Shown: piece after piece, positions 1 through 9,147 of the stretch
Position numbering within the stretch: position 1 is the first letter of the stretch
How the letters are laid out: every line of letters starts with the position of its first letter
Assembly: GCA_006226775.1 (NCBI GenBank)
Contig: SBGD01000083.1
Span: 1-64,000, forward strand
Source: Paracoccaceae bacterium
GTDB taxonomy: Bacteria; Pseudomonadota; Alphaproteobacteria; Rhodobacterales; Rhodobacteraceae
Length of the DNA: 64,000 nucleotides
Direction: 5' to 3'
The notes under the pieces: generated by a model
What the model was told of the DNA's origin: nothing
The model's input: only the letters and a program-made list of their open reading frames with translations
Databases searched by the model: none
Program-made: the position numbers and the translations under genes

Positions 1-1728
1 CAGGCCGAAGCCCGAGATCCGGCCCACCTGGATGCGGGCGCGGTCGGTCTTGAGCTTGTCCTTCAGCTTCTTCTCGACGGCGGCGTTGTTCTTGCGCTCG
101 TCCATGTCGATGAAGTCGATCACGATCAGACCGGCCAAGTCGCGCAGGCGCAACTGGCGGGCGACCTCTTCCGCGGCTTCCAGGTTGGTCTTGGTCGCGG
201 TCTCCTCGATCGAGCCTTCCTTGGTGGCGCGGCCGGAGTTGACGTCGATGGCCACCAGCGCCTCGGTCACGCCGATCACGATGTAGCCGCCGGACTTGAG
301 CTGCACGGTCGGGTTGAACATCGCGCCGAGGTAGGATTCCACTTGGTAGCGGGCAAAGAGCGGCAGCTGGTCGGCGTATTGCCGCACGTTCTTGGCGTGC
401 GACGGCATGATCATCTTCATGAAGTCCTTGGCGGTGCGATAGCCGCGGTCGCCCTCGACCAGGACCTCCTCGATGTCGCGGCTGTAGAGGTCGCGGATCG
501 AGCGTTTGATCAGGTTGCCTTCCTCGTAGATCTTGGCCGGCGCGATGGATTTCAGCGTCAGTTCGCGGATCTGCTCCCAGAGCCGCTGGAGGTATTCATA
601 GTCGCGCTTGATCTCGGACTTGGTGCGCTTGGCACCGGCGGTCCGGATGATCAGGCCCGCGCCCTGGGGCACGTCGATCTCGCTGGCGATTTCCTTGAGC
701 TTCTTGCGGTCCGGGGCATTGGTGATCTTGCGGGAGATGCCGCCGCCGCGGGCGGTATTGGGCATCAGCACGCAGTAGCGGCCGGCGAGCGACAGATAGG
801 TGGTCAGCGCGGCGCCCTTGTTGCCGCGTTCTTCCTTGACCACCTGGACCAGCATGATCTGGCGGACCTTGACGACTTCCTGGATCTTGTAGCGCCGGGG
901 GCGGGGTTTGCGCGGCGGACGGATGTCGGCCTCGTCATCCTCTTCGGCGACCGATTCGATGTCGCTGTCCTTGACCGAAGGGTCCGAGGGCGACAGCGAA
1001 GTGTCGACGTGATCGTCGCTGCCGTTGTCGTCGTCGTGATCGTCGTGATGATCGTCCGAATCCCGGGAGTCCTCGGCGCCCTTGGCGGGGGCCTCGGCCT
1101 CGGCACTCTCGGGCGCCGGGGTCTCGTCGGAGGTCTCTGCCGGGGCGGAAGCCTCGGCGGTTTCGTCCTGGTCGGCGGCGGCCTCTTCGGACGCTTGCGC
1201 ATCCTCATCGGTGCTGTCGGGTTCGGCGACAGGGGTCTCGCCCACCGTCTCCATCGGCGACAGGCCTTCGAGCGAATCCTCGGTCTCGTCGAGATCGATG
1301 GTCTCCATGCCCGCGACTTCGCGGCTTTCCACCGCGTCCTGGCTGGAGGTCTTCTCGGCCCTGGACGAGGACGACCGGCGGCGCGAGCGTTTCGAGCCGG
1401 AGTTTTCCTCTTCATCGTCGCGCGCGCGCAGCGCCTCGGCATAGGCGCGTTCTTCCTCCATCAGCGCCTCGCGGTCGGCGACAGGGATCTGGTAATAATC
1501 CGGGTGGATCTCGGAAAACGCGAGGAAACCGTGGCGATTCCCGCCATAATCCACGAAGGCCGCCTGCAGCGACGGCTCGACGCGCGTCACCTTGGCGAGA
1601 TAGATATTGCCGGCTAGCTGGCGTTTGTTTTCCGATTCAAAGTCGAATTCCTCGACCTTGTTTCCGTCCACCACCACGACGCGGGTTTCCTCCGCGTGGG
1701 TGGCATCGATAAGCATTTTCTTGGCCAT
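1..1728 (-). CDS. rne: Ribonuclease E, N-terminal part (3' end beyond left edge)
   Basis: This is the endonuclease that processes rRNA and degrades mRNA, and it is the scaffold of the RNA degradosome. The 576 codons inside the window start at an ATG read as MAKKMLIDATHAEETRV, the usual alphaproteobacterial RNase E start. They include the split S1 domain (KEERGNKGAALTTYLSLAG after the insertion) and the catalytic core with VAIDVNSGRAT and IVIDFIDMDERKNN, and they end in ISGFGL at base 1. An insertion of about 190 residues (roughly 85-276), very rich in Asp and Glu and with a stretch of His and Asp, interrupts the S1 domain. Such inserts are known in alphaproteobacterial RNase E. The upstream Shine-Dalgarno is weak. 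The C-terminal scaffold region is not in the window. Confidence 0.96.
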   Translation of the reverse strand, partial: MAKKMLIDATHAEETRVVVVDGNKVEEFDFESENKRQLAGNIYLAKVTRVEPSLQAAFVDYGGNRHGFLAFSEIHPDYYQIPVADREALMEEERAYAEALRARDDEEENSGSKRSRRRSSSSRAEKTSSQDAVESREVAGMETIDLDETEDSLEGLSPMETVGETPVAEPDSTDEDAQASEEAAADQDETAEASAPAETSDETPAPESAEAEAPAKGAEDSRDSDDHHDDHDDDNGSDDHVDTSLSPSDPSVKDSDIESVAEEDDEADIRPPRKPRPRRYKIQEVVKVRQIMLVQVVKEERGNKGAALTTYLSLAGRYCVLMPNTARGGGISRKITNAPDRKKLKEIASEIDVPQGAGLIIRTAGAKRTKSEIKRDYEYLQRLWEQIRELTLKSIAPAKIYEEGNLIKRSIRDLYSRDIEEVLVEGDRGYRTAKDFMKMIMPSHAKNVRQYADQLPLFARYQVESYLGAMFNPTVQLKSGGYIVIGVTEALVAIDVNSGRATKEGSIEETATKTNLEAAEEVARQLRLRDLAGLIVIDFIDMDERKNNAAVEKKLKDKLKTDRARIQVGRISGFGL

Positions 1729-2440
1729 GTAACTTTCATGCTTTCCCACGACGCGGGTGCCGGCGGGAGTGTCCCGGGCGGCGCTTTGACGTGCAGGAAA
1801 TGTCCGATTGAGGCGAGGTTCGGCGCGGTCAGAGCAGGCATGTCTACGGGGCCGTTCGCGACCCCTGCCCTTGCCCTGTGATGTCTCGCGCGTTGCATCG
1901 CGTTTCTTCTCCGACGGTTCGGTGCATGCACCATCCGCCCGTTTGCGGCCCGCCGCTTTCGCGATGCGGGCTGGTCTTGTTGATCGCCGCCACGCAACTG
2001 GCGCAGTCCGGTGATCAGATCGGTCTGTCTCGAAGGGGCCGGGCCAGTTGGCCCTGCGCGGCTTCAAACACAGCGAAACTCTCGGGCCTGAGGGAATGTC
2101 CCTGCCAGCCTGCGGCCAACATAAGGGCGGATGCGGTCAAAATACAATGCCCAATCGTCTTGCGGGTGCCGCGAAGGGGGGGGACGCGGCGAAAATGCGG
2201 GGAACAGGGGCTCTTGCCCGCGCCGGTGCGGACGCGAGGGCCCGGGGGGTGGCCCTGGTAGAGAGGCAGGAAGGGGGCTCTGCCCCCTAACCCCCGGGAT
2301 ATTTGTGAACCAGAGAAGGACCAGGGTGTGCCCGGGACTCCTGGGGTGCCATGAAAGCAAGGCAGATGGACGCGCGCGGAGCCCCGGGGCCGGTCGATCG
2401 GCGGCGGCGCGAAACGAGGGGCCAGCCTCTGGTCGCGCGC
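1729..2440. other. Long gene-free stretch upstream of rne
   Basis: About 710 bases lie between the start of rne and the stop of the next minus-strand gene. No reading frame here has convincing composition or similarity. The part next to rne probably holds a long rne 5' leader, as in other bacteria where RNase E controls its own mRNA, but this is inference. Visible structure is a 6+2+6 inverted repeat at 2041-2054 (GGGCCA/TGGCCC) and the GC-rich hairpin element at 2273-2306. Confidence 0.5.
2273..2306. repeat. GGGGCTCTGCCCC-type intergenic hairpin element, copy 1
   Basis: A 6-bp perfect stem (GGGGGC/GCCCCC, loop TCT) at 2273-2287 is followed by TAACCCCCGGGATATTT. A closely similar string occurs at 5890-5918 downstream of the penicillin-acylase gene. 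Both lie in 3' intergenic DNA, so this looks like a dispersed intergenic element rather than coding sequence. Confidence 0.6.
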
Positions 2441-3313
2441 CTAGCCGATCGCGTTCAGCCGCTTGATCAGGCTCGAGGTGTCCCACCTTCCGCCGCCCAG
2501 CTTCTGCACGTCCTTGTAGAACTGGTCGACCAGCGCGGTGACCGGCAGGCTGGCGCCCACCTCGTCCGCCGTCCTGAGGCAGATGCCGAGGTCCTTGCGC
2601 ATCCAGTCCACCGCGAAGCCGTGCTCGAATTCATCGTCGAGCATGGTCTCAAAGCGGTTGACCATCTGCCAGGACCCCGCCGCACCGCCGCCGATCACAT
2701 CGACCACCGCGCGCCCGTCGAGCCCGGCCTTCTGGGCGAAATGCAGCCCCTCGCTGAGGCCCTGCACCAGCCCGGCAATGCAGATCTGGTTGACCATCTT
2801 GCACAATTGCCCGGCGCCGCTGTCGCCCAGCCTGCGGCAGGCCTTGGCATAGGCGTCGATCAGCGGCGCGGCCTTGTCGTAGGTCGCCTGGTCGCCGCCG
2901 CACATCACCACCAGCTGGCCGTTCTCGGCCCCCGCCTGCCCGCCGGAAACCGGCGCGTCGACAAAGCCGATGCCCTTTTCCGCCGCCGCCGCGAACAATT
3001 CGCGGGTGACCGCCGCCGAAACCGTGGTGTGATCGACAAAGATGCTGCCCTCGCCCATGCCGGCAAAGGCGCCGTCCTCGCCCAAACAGACCGCGCGCAG
3101 GTCATCGTCGTTGCCGACGCAGGACATCACGAAATCGGCACCTTTCGCGGCCTCGGCCGGGGTCGCGGCATGTGCGCCGCCATGCGCGGCGGTCCAGGCC
3201 TCGGCCTTGGCCGCGGTCCGGTTGTAGACCGTCACCGTGTGACCCGCCTTGGCCAGATACCCCGCCATCGGGTAGCCCATCACCCCGAGCCCCAGAAATG
3301 CCACCTTCGCCAT
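2441..3313 (-). CDS. NAD(P)-dependent beta-hydroxyacid dehydrogenase (3-hydroxyisobutyrate / tartronate-semialdehyde reductase family)
   Basis: A 290-residue oxidoreductase, the normal length for the family. The N-terminal Rossmann motif FLGLGVMGYPMAG binds the nicotinamide cofactor. DAPVSGGQAGAENGQL is the substrate-binding signature, and the catalytic lysine lies in QLCKMVNQI. Family members reduce or oxidise short 3-hydroxy acids such as 3-hydroxyisobutyrate (valine catabolism), tartronate semialdehyde or 2-hydroxymethylglutarate; the exact substrate cannot be read from sequence. The start ATG at 3313 has a good Shine-Dalgarno (GGGAGGA). It is divergent from the acylase gene and monocistronic, with no catabolic neighbours to fix its role. 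Confidence 0.93.
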   Translation of the reverse strand: MAKVAFLGLGVMGYPMAGYLAKAGHTVTVYNRTAAKAEAWTAAHGGAHAATPAEAAKGADFVMSCVGNDDDLRAVCLGEDGAFAGMGEGSIFVDHTTVSAAVTRELFAAAAEKGIGFVDAPVSGGQAGAENGQLVVMCGGDQATYDKAAPLIDAYAKACRRLGDSGAGQLCKMVNQICIAGLVQGLSEGLHFAQKAGLDGRAVVDVIGGGAAGSWQMVNRFETMLDDEFEHGFAVDWMRKDLGICLRTADEVGASLPVTALVDQFYKDVQKLGGGRWDTSSLIKRLNAIG

Positions 3314-3406
3314 CACGCATCCTCCCGGCTTTTGTCTTTGATCCGTTTCCTTTATGGGGTTCTCACCCGACGGGCCCCGGAACACAAGAGACAAGGCAGC
3401 AGCCCC

Positions 3407-5878
3407 ATGGCCGGCATCTTCAAATGGCTGTTTCGCATCGCCACCACGCTGGTGCTGCTGACGACCCTGGCCGCCGCGGTGGTCTATTACCTCGCCTCGC
3501 GGTCGCTGCCCGATTACGACAAGGTGCTGGAGGTGACGGGCCTCGGTTCGGAGGTCGAGATCGTGCGCAACAATGCCAATGTGCCGCATATCTTTGCCGG
3601 CACCGATGCGGACGTCTTCTTCGGGCTGGGCTACGCCCATGCCCAGGACCGGCTGTGGCAGATGGTGGTGCTGCGACGCACGGTGCAGGGCCGGCTGAGC
3701 GAGGTCTTCGGGCGCCGCACGCTGAACACCGACACGCTGATGCGGCGGCTCGATCTCTATCCGCTCGCGGTGCGCTCGGTCGCGGCCCAGGACGCGCGGA
3801 CCCTGGCCGCGCTCGAGGCCTATGCCGCGGGCGTCAACCTGCGGCTGGACGAGATCAACCGCGATGCCCTGGGCCGCGGCGCGCCGGAGTTCTTTCTCTT
3901 CGATGCGCCCATCGCGCCCTGGCAACCGGCGGATTCGCTGGCGCTGATCAAGCTTCTGGCGGTGCAATTGTCCGGCCACCTGCGCGAGGAGGTGATCCGC
4001 GCCCGCACCTCGCTGCTGATCCGCGACGAGGACCGGCTGGCCGACCTTCTGCCCGACGCGCCCGGTCCCGGCATCGCAGCGCTGCCGGAATATGCCGCGC
4101 TGGTGCCGGAGATCCGCCAGGGCCACCAGGACTATGCCCGCCTGCCCGCGGACCCGCTCTCGCCCTTCGCGCCGCGCGGGCTGGCCGGGGCCTCCAACGC
4201 CTGGGCGGCGGCACCGGAGCGCTCGGCCAGCGGCGGCACCCTGCTGGCCAATGATCCGCATCTGGGCTTTTCCGCGCCGACGATCTGGTATCTCGCCCGG
4301 CTCGAACTGGACAGCGGCGGCGTGGTGGGTGCCACCGTGCCCGGCGTGCCGCTGGTCATGGCGGGCAAGAGCCCGAACCTGGGCTGGGGCATCACCTCGT
4401 CCTACATGGACGACCAGGACCTCTTCATCGAACAGCTCAACCCCGAGAACGCGCAGCAATACCGCACCCCGGGCGGCTTCAAGGCGTTCACCACCCGCCG
4501 CTCGATCGTGCGCATCAAGGACGAGGCACCGGTCACCCTCACCCTGCGCTGGACCGACAATGGCCCGGTGCTGCCCGGCTCGCATTTCAACCTGGGTGCG
4601 GTCACCCCCCCGGGCCATGTGGCGGCGCTGGGCTGGACGGCGCTGGACGAGGCCGATACCTCGGTCAGCGCGGCGATGGCGCTGATGTACGCCGGCGACA
4701 TCGACGAGGCGGTGGCGGCGGGCGAGCTTTACGTCGCGCCCAGCCAGATGCTGACCCTGGCCGACAGTTCCTCCATCGCGCTGCAGATGGTGGGCCGGAT
4801 GCCGCGCCGGTCCGAGCGGCACGAAAGCAAGGGCCGCCTGCCCACCAAGGGCTGGGTCGCCGAGAACCGCTGGCAGGGCCGACTGCCCTACGAGGACAAC
4901 CCGTCCTTCATCCGCCCGGCGGGCGGCATCGTCGGCAATACCAACAACAAGGTGATCGACCGCCCCTTCCCCGAGCATGTGAGCTTCGACTGGGGCGACA
5001 GCCAGCGCATCCAGCGCTGGGAGCGGCTGATGCAGGGCCGCGAGGTGCATACCCGCGACAGTTTCACCGAGGCGCAGCTCGACACCGTCAGCTTCGCCGC
5101 GCGCTCATTGCTGCCGCTGATCGGCGCCGACCTGTGGTTCACCGGCGAATCCGCCCCGGCAGGCACCATCGAGGCCCAGATCGAGACGGCGCTGAGCCTG
5201 CTGGCCGAATGGAACGGCGAGATGAACGAGCACCTGCCGGAACCGCTGATCTATTCCGCCTGGCTGCGCGCGCTGCAGGACCGGCTGATCCGCGACGACC
5301 TCGGGCCCTTGGCGGATGACTTCACCCATGTCGAGCCTCTGTTCATCGAACGGGTCTACCGCGACATCGACGGCGCCAGCGCCTGGTGCGACATCCTGCA
5401 ATCCTCGCCGCAGGAGACCTGTGTCGATGTCGCGAGGCTGGCGCTGAAGGATGCGGTGATCTGGCTCGAGGAGAACCACGGCCGCGACCTCGGCGCCCTG
5501 CGCTGGGGCGATGCGCACCAGGCGACCCATGACCACCCGGTGCTGGGCGCGGTGCCGGTGCTGCGCTATTTCGTCAACATCCGGCAATCCACCTCGGGCG
5601 GCGACCAGACGCTGATGCGCGGGCGGACCTCGGGGCGCGGGCCGAACCCCTATCTCAACGTGCATGGGGCGGGCTATCGCGGGGTCTATGACTTCGCCGA
5701 TCCGGATTCCTCGGTCTTCGTGACCTCCACCGGCCAGTCCGGGCACTTCCTGTCACGCCACTACGACGACCTGGGCAGCCTCTGGCGGCGCGGGGAATAT
5801 ATCCCGATGTCACTGGACGAGTATCTGGCGCGGGCGGCGGCGACCGGGATCACGCGGCTGGTGCCTGCGCCGGATTGA
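3407..5878 (+). CDS. Penicillin acylase family protein (peptidase S45, Ntn-hydrolase)
   Basis: An 823-residue precursor with an N-terminal hydrophobic anchor or signal (about residues 8-28), then the alpha part, a linker and the beta part. The motif GASNAW places the autocatalytic nucleophile at Ser263, which becomes the new N-terminus of the beta chain after self-cleavage. NDPHLGF and GNTNNK are further family signatures. The family hydrolyses amide bonds of penicillins, cephalosporins or N-acyl-homoserine lactones; marine relatives are often quorum-quenching acylases, but the substrate is not determinable here. The start at 3407 was chosen because it opens directly into the membrane segment; upstream in-frame sequence lies on the opposite gene. 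Its end converges on hflX, with a shared hairpin between them. Confidence 0.93.
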   Translation: MAGIFKWLFRIATTLVLLTTLAAAVVYYLASRSLPDYDKVLEVTGLGSEVEIVRNNANVPHIFAGTDADVFFGLGYAHAQDRLWQMVVLRRTVQGRLSEVFGRRTLNTDTLMRRLDLYPLAVRSVAAQDARTLAALEAYAAGVNLRLDEINRDALGRGAPEFFLFDAPIAPWQPADSLALIKLLAVQLSGHLREEVIRARTSLLIRDEDRLADLLPDAPGPGIAALPEYAALVPEIRQGHQDYARLPADPLSPFAPRGLAGASNAWAAAPERSASGGTLLANDPHLGFSAPTIWYLARLELDSGGVVGATVPGVPLVMAGKSPNLGWGITSSYMDDQDLFIEQLNPENAQQYRTPGGFKAFTTRRSIVRIKDEAPVTLTLRWTDNGPVLPGSHFNLGAVTPPGHVAALGWTALDEADTSVSAAMALMYAGDIDEAVAAGELYVAPSQMLTLADSSSIALQMVGRMPRRSERHESKGRLPTKGWVAENRWQGRLPYEDNPSFIRPAGGIVGNTNNKVIDRPFPEHVSFDWGDSQRIQRWERLMQGREVHTRDSFTEAQLDTVSFAARSLLPLIGADLWFTGESAPAGTIEAQIETALSLLAEWNGEMNEHLPEPLIYSAWLRALQDRLIRDDLGPLADDFTHVEPLFIERVYRDIDGASAWCDILQSSPQETCVDVARLALKDAVIWLEENHGRDLGALRWGDAHQATHDHPVLGAVPVLRYFVNIRQSTSGGDQTLMRGRTSGRGPNPYLNVHGAGYRGVYDFADPDSSVFVTSTGQSGHFLSRHYDDLGSLWRRGEYIPMSLDEYLARAAATGITRLVPAPD

Positions 5879-5889
5879 AACGTCGGATT

Positions 5890-5918
5890 GGGGCTCTGCC
5901 CCAAACCCCGGAGTTTAC
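5890..5918. repeat. GGGGCTCTGCCCC-type intergenic element, copy 2
   Basis: GGGGCTCTGCCCC followed by AAACCCCGGAGTTT, closely matching the element at 2273-2306. It abuts the terminator hairpin between the acylase gene and hflX. Confidence 0.55.
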
Positions 5919-5971
5919 CTGGCAAGATGAAGCAGGGGAACGCCCGGATCTTCATCTTGCCAAGTAAACTC
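5911..5971. terminator. Long hairpin between convergent acylase and hflX genes
   Basis: The arms 5911-5932 and 5950-5971 are 22 bases each and pair with a single mismatch around a 17-base loop. Its place between two convergent genes suggests a bidirectional transcription end or mRNA-stabilising structure. No long T tract follows, so it is not a textbook intrinsic terminator. Confidence 0.65.
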
Positions 5972-5990
5972 CCGCCGGAGGCTCCTGCCC

Positions 5991-7265
5991 TCACAGCCGG
6001 GCGAATTGCGCTTCCTGTTTGCGCGACCAGGTGACGTCAAGACGGAAACCGTCTTCGGTCTGATCCTCGCGCGTCACCAGCCCTCTTTCGAACAGCCAGG
6101 CCCGCTTGCGCCCTTCGTCGAAACCCAAGGCCAGCGTGGTGTCGTGCTTTTCGGCATCCAGCGCGGCGGTCACGGCGGCCAGGAAATCCTCCATCCCCTC
6201 GCCGGTCACCGCCGAGAGCGTCACGACGTCGTCGTCCCGCGCCGCGCGGGCGCGAAGGGCGGCGCGGTCGTCGGGGAAGATGCGGTCGATCTTGTTCCAG
6301 ACCTCGATCTGCGGCGTGGTGTCGGGCACGCCGAGGTTGCTGAGGATGGTGCGCACGTCCTCGGCCTGTTCCTCGGTTTCTGCGTGCGAGATGTCGCGCA
6401 CATGGCAGATCACATCCGCCGCCAGCACCTCTTCCAGGGTGGCGCGGAACGCGGCCACCAGTTCGGTCGGCAGATCCGAGATGAAGCCCACCGTGTCCGA
6501 CAGGATCACGTCGAGCCCGTTTTCCAGCGTTACCGTGCGCATCGTCGGGTCGAGCGTGGCAAAGAGCATGTCCTTGACCATGACCTCGGCCCCGGTCAGC
6601 CGGTTGAACAATGTAGACTTTCCGGCGTTGGTATAGCCCACCAGCGCCACGATCGGGTACGGCACCTTGGCGCGGGCCTTGCGGTGCAGGTCGCGGGTGC
6701 GGACCACCTTGTCCAACTGCCGGCGCAGGCGCACCAACTGGTCGTCGATGGCGCGCCGGTCTGCCTCGAGCTGGGTCTCGCCGGGGCCGCCGACGAAGCC
6801 GAAGCCGCCGCGCTGGCGTTCCAGGTGGGTCCAGGCGCGGACCAGCCGGGTGCGCTGATAGGAAAGCGCCGCCATCTCGACCTGCAGCACGCCTTCGCGG
6901 GTCGCCGCACGGTCCGAGAAGATCTCGAGGATCAGCCCGGTCCGGTCGAGCAGCTTGACGCCCCATTCCTTTTCCAGATTGCGCTGTTGCACCGGAGTGA
7001 CCGGCCCGTCGACCAGCACAAGTTCAACATCCGCCGCATTGAACTTGGCGCCCAGCTCCTCGATCTTGCCGGATCCGAACAATTTGCCGGGATGCGCCTT
7101 TTGCAGGCGGATGACGTCGGTTCCCGCGACCTCGAGGTCGGGCAAGGCCGCCGCCAGGGCCACGGCTTCGGCCAGCGCCGGGCCGGCCGGGCGCCGCTGA
7201 CTGTCCGCGTAGATGTCGGGATGCAGGACCCAGGCGCGGGTCACATGCGGGGAATGCTCTTTCAA
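5991..7265 (-). CDS. hflX: GTPase HflX
   Basis: A 424-residue ribosome-associated GTPase of the TRAFAC/Obg-HflX class, which in other bacteria splits stalled or heat-damaged ribosomes. The N-terminal HflX domain has GSGKIEE and the glycine-rich linker [15 protein letters not shown]. The P-loop is GYTNAGKS at 210-217, switch II is [10 protein letters not shown] and the base-recognition motif is NKID. Translation appears to start at a TTG (7265) that overlaps the hfq stop codon (TTGA), with GAGGGG just upstream, so it is translationally coupled to hfq. The hfq-hflX pairing is classical. The length matches the E. coli protein (426). Confidence 0.95.
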   Translation of the reverse strand: MKEHSPHVTRAWVLHPDIYADSQRRPAGPALAEAVALAAALPDLEVAGTDVIRLQKAHPGKLFGSGKIEELGAKFNAADVELVLVDGPVTPVQQRNLEKEWGVKLLDRTGLILEIFSDRAATREGVLQVEMAALSYQRTRLVRAWTHLERQRGGFGFVGGPGETQLEADRRAIDDQLVRLRRQLDKVVRTRDLHRKARAKVPYPIVALVGYTNAGKSTLFNRLTGAEVMVKDMLFATLDPTMRTVTLENGLDVILSDTVGFISDLPTELVAAFRATLEEVLAADVICHVRDISHAETEEQAEDVRTILSNLGVPDTTPQIEVWNKIDRIFPDDRAALRARAARDDDVVTLSAVTGEGMEDFLAAVTAALDAEKHDTTLALGFDEGRKRAWLFERGLVTREDQTEDGFRLDVTWSRKQEAQFARL

Positions 7266-7501
7266 GACCCCTCGTCGCCGTCATAAAGGTTGATCGGTTG
7301 CGCCGGCATGATGGTCGAGATCGCATGTTTGTAGACAAGCTGCGACTGGCCGTCGCGGCGCAACAGCACACAGAAATTGTCGAACCAGGTGATCACGCCC
7401 TGCAGTTTCACGCCGTTGATCAGGAAAACCGTGACCGGAACCTTGGTCTTCCGCACATGGTTGAGGAACGCGTCCTGAAGGTTCTGTCTGTCCGAAGCCA
7501 T
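7262..7501 (-). CDS. hfq: RNA chaperone Hfq
   Basis: A 79-residue Sm-like hexameric RNA chaperone that mediates small-RNA regulation. It has the Sm1 region ([38 protein letters not shown]) and the Sm2 signature [10 protein letters not shown], with a short acidic C-terminus typical of alphaproteobacteria. In Rhodobacter capsulatus the orthologue (NrfA) is needed for nif regulation, which fits its place at the end of the ntr block. A candidate promoter of its own overlaps the end of trkH. Confidence 0.98.
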   Translation of the reverse strand: MASDRQNLQDAFLNHVRKTKVPVTVFLINGVKLQGVITWFDNFCVLLRRDGQSQLVYKHAISTIMPAQPINLYDGDEGS

Positions 7502-7604
7502 ACCTGTTTGCCTTTGTTCTTGCTCGTAGTTGCCGCGGATCGGCCCCTCCCTGACGCGGGAGTATGAAGCGCGTCCACAAGAGATTCCAGCCCTATATCG
7601 CCGG

Positions 7605-7633
7605 AAAATATGCTGCACCGCAGCAAAAGTCAA
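7605..7633 (-). promoter_or_regulatory. Candidate housekeeping promoter of hfq-hflX
   Basis: On the minus strand TTGACT (7633-7628) and TATTTT (7610-7605) are separated by exactly 17 bases, a near-consensus sigma-70 promoter in otherwise GC-rich DNA. The -35 box overlaps the trkH stop codon and the -10 lies about 105 bases before the hfq start. Reasonable but untested. Confidence 0.55.
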
Positions 7634-9144
7634 TTCCGCCAGAGGTTGGGCGACAGCAGCGCGATGATCGCCAGCGTTTCCAGCCGTCCGACCACCATCG
7701 CCGCGCCATAGACCAGCTTGGCGCCGCTGTTGAGCTCCACCAGGCTGATCGGCGTCTCCAGCGCCACCGCGATCAGCGGCCCGGTGGTCGACAGGGCCGA
7801 GGTCGCCAGCACCATGGCCGCGTCCAGCCGCACGCCGAACCCCCCGAGGATCACCGTGATCGCCGCGAACGACAGCGCGAAGAGCATGAAGAAGACCCAG
7901 GCCACGAAGGCCCCCTGCCGGCGGATGCGGCGGCTGATGGCGCGGGCATTGCCGACCGAGGAGGGATGCACCAGCCGCTCGATCTCGCGCCGACCATTGA
8001 GATAGAGCGCGAAGACCCGCAGGAGCTTGACCCCGCCCGCCGTGGTCGCCACCCCGCCGCCGATCATCGCAAGGCCCAGCAGGATGATGCCCGGGCTTTC
8101 CAGCCCCGACCAGCTTTGCGCATTGGCCCAGTTGGCGCTGGCAAAGCCGGTGGTCGACAGGAAGGACAGCACGGTGAACATGCTGCCCCAGGCGGCGTTG
8201 AGCGCGGCGAAGATGTCGTTGACGTCGTTCACGTCATAGGCCCCGGCCCAGTGGCGCAGGAACAGGAACCCCGGCACCGCCACCACCAGCAGCAACCCGA
8301 GGCGGAATTCCGGGTCGTGTTTCAGGTCCGCCGAGGCCCCGGTGACGGTGTCGTTGGAAAAGGTCAGCCGCGACAGGGCGAACAGCATGAAGAGAAAGAT
8401 CAGCGCCTCGCCCACCAGCCCCGAGGCGCCGTTCTGCACGCCGCCCACCGGCGAGATGCCCGAGGTGGCCAGCGTCGAGGCCGCGTGGCAGAAGGCCGCC
8501 AGCGGCGCCTCGCCCGCCACCAGCAGGCAGACCCAGAGCGCCAGCGTCAGCCCGCCGTAGACCGGGATCAGCCGCCAGGAGGTGCGCAGCACCCGGGTCA
8601 CCGGATCGGCGCCGGCCATCGAGGCCACCCGCGCCTCGCCGCCGCCGGGCTCGGCGCTGGCGGTGACCTCGAAACCGCCCAGGTTCAGCGGCGCCAGGAT
8701 CGCCGCCGCCGCGATCCACATCAGCAGACCCCCCATCCAGCCCACCAGAGCCCGCCACAGGTGCAGCGTCTCCGACAGACGCTCGGGCGGGAACAGCGTG
8801 GCACCGGTGGTGGTGAAGCTCGAGACCATCTCGAGATAGGCGTTGAGAAAGGTGGTGGTGCGCAGCGCCTCGTGAAACGGCACCGCCATGATCAGCGGCA
8901 GCACCGTGAAGGCGCCCAGCAGCCCCGCCAGCTGTTGCAGCCCCGAGCGGTTGTGCGGCCGGTTGGCGATGGCAATGCCCACCAGGCTGGTGAAGACCAG
9001 CGTCAGCAGCCCGGCATAGAAGAACGAGCGCGCCTCGTGGAAGGCCTCGCGCACCAGCGCATGGGCGGCGGGCACCATCATCCACAGCCCGGTCAGCAGC
9101 ACCAGCTTGAGGAAAAACGGCAGGTTGCGAAGGCTGTTGGCCAT
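7630..9144 (-). CDS. trkH: Potassium uptake protein TrkH
   Basis: A 504-residue polytopic inner-membrane protein of the TrkH/KtrB K+ transporter family. Several hydrophobic segments and selectivity-filter-like loops are visible, for example [31 protein letters not shown] and [10 protein letters not shown], one per pore repeat. It forms the ion-conducting unit gated by TrkA, encoded 3 bases upstream in the same orientation. trkAH beside ntrX is the conserved Rhodobacter order. Confidence 0.96.
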   Translation of the reverse strand: MANSLRNLPFFLKLVLLTGLWMMVPAAHALVREAFHEARSFFYAGLLTLVFTSLVGIAIANRPHNRSGLQQLAGLLGAFTVLPLIMAVPFHEALRTTTFLNAYLEMVSSFTTTGATLFPPERLSETLHLWRALVGWMGGLLMWIAAAAILAPLNLGGFEVTASAEPGGGEARVASMAGADPVTRVLRTSWRLIPVYGGLTLALWVCLLVAGEAPLAAFCHAASTLATSGISPVGGVQNGASGLVGEALIFLFMLFALSRLTFSNDTVTGASADLKHDPEFRLGLLLVVAVPGFLFLRHWAGAYDVNDVNDIFAALNAAWGSMFTVLSFLSTTGFASANWANAQSWSGLESPGIILLGLAMIGGGVATTAGGVKLLRVFALYLNGRREIERLVHPSSVGNARAISRRIRRQGAFVAWVFFMLFALSFAAITVILGGFGVRLDAAMVLATSALSTTGPLIAVALETPISLVELNSGAKLVYGAAMVVGRLETLAIIALLSPNLWRN

Positions 9145-9147
9145 GGA

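Noticed and set aside
343..1617. Plus-strand frame opposite rne
   Set aside because: Antisense to the conserved RNase E sequence; its Val/Ile run is the complement of the Asp/His stretch.
1878..2261. Possible 127-codon gene upstream of rne
   Set aside because: No ribosome site, no similarity, and Cys/Arg/Pro-rich composition typical of random GC-rich frames.
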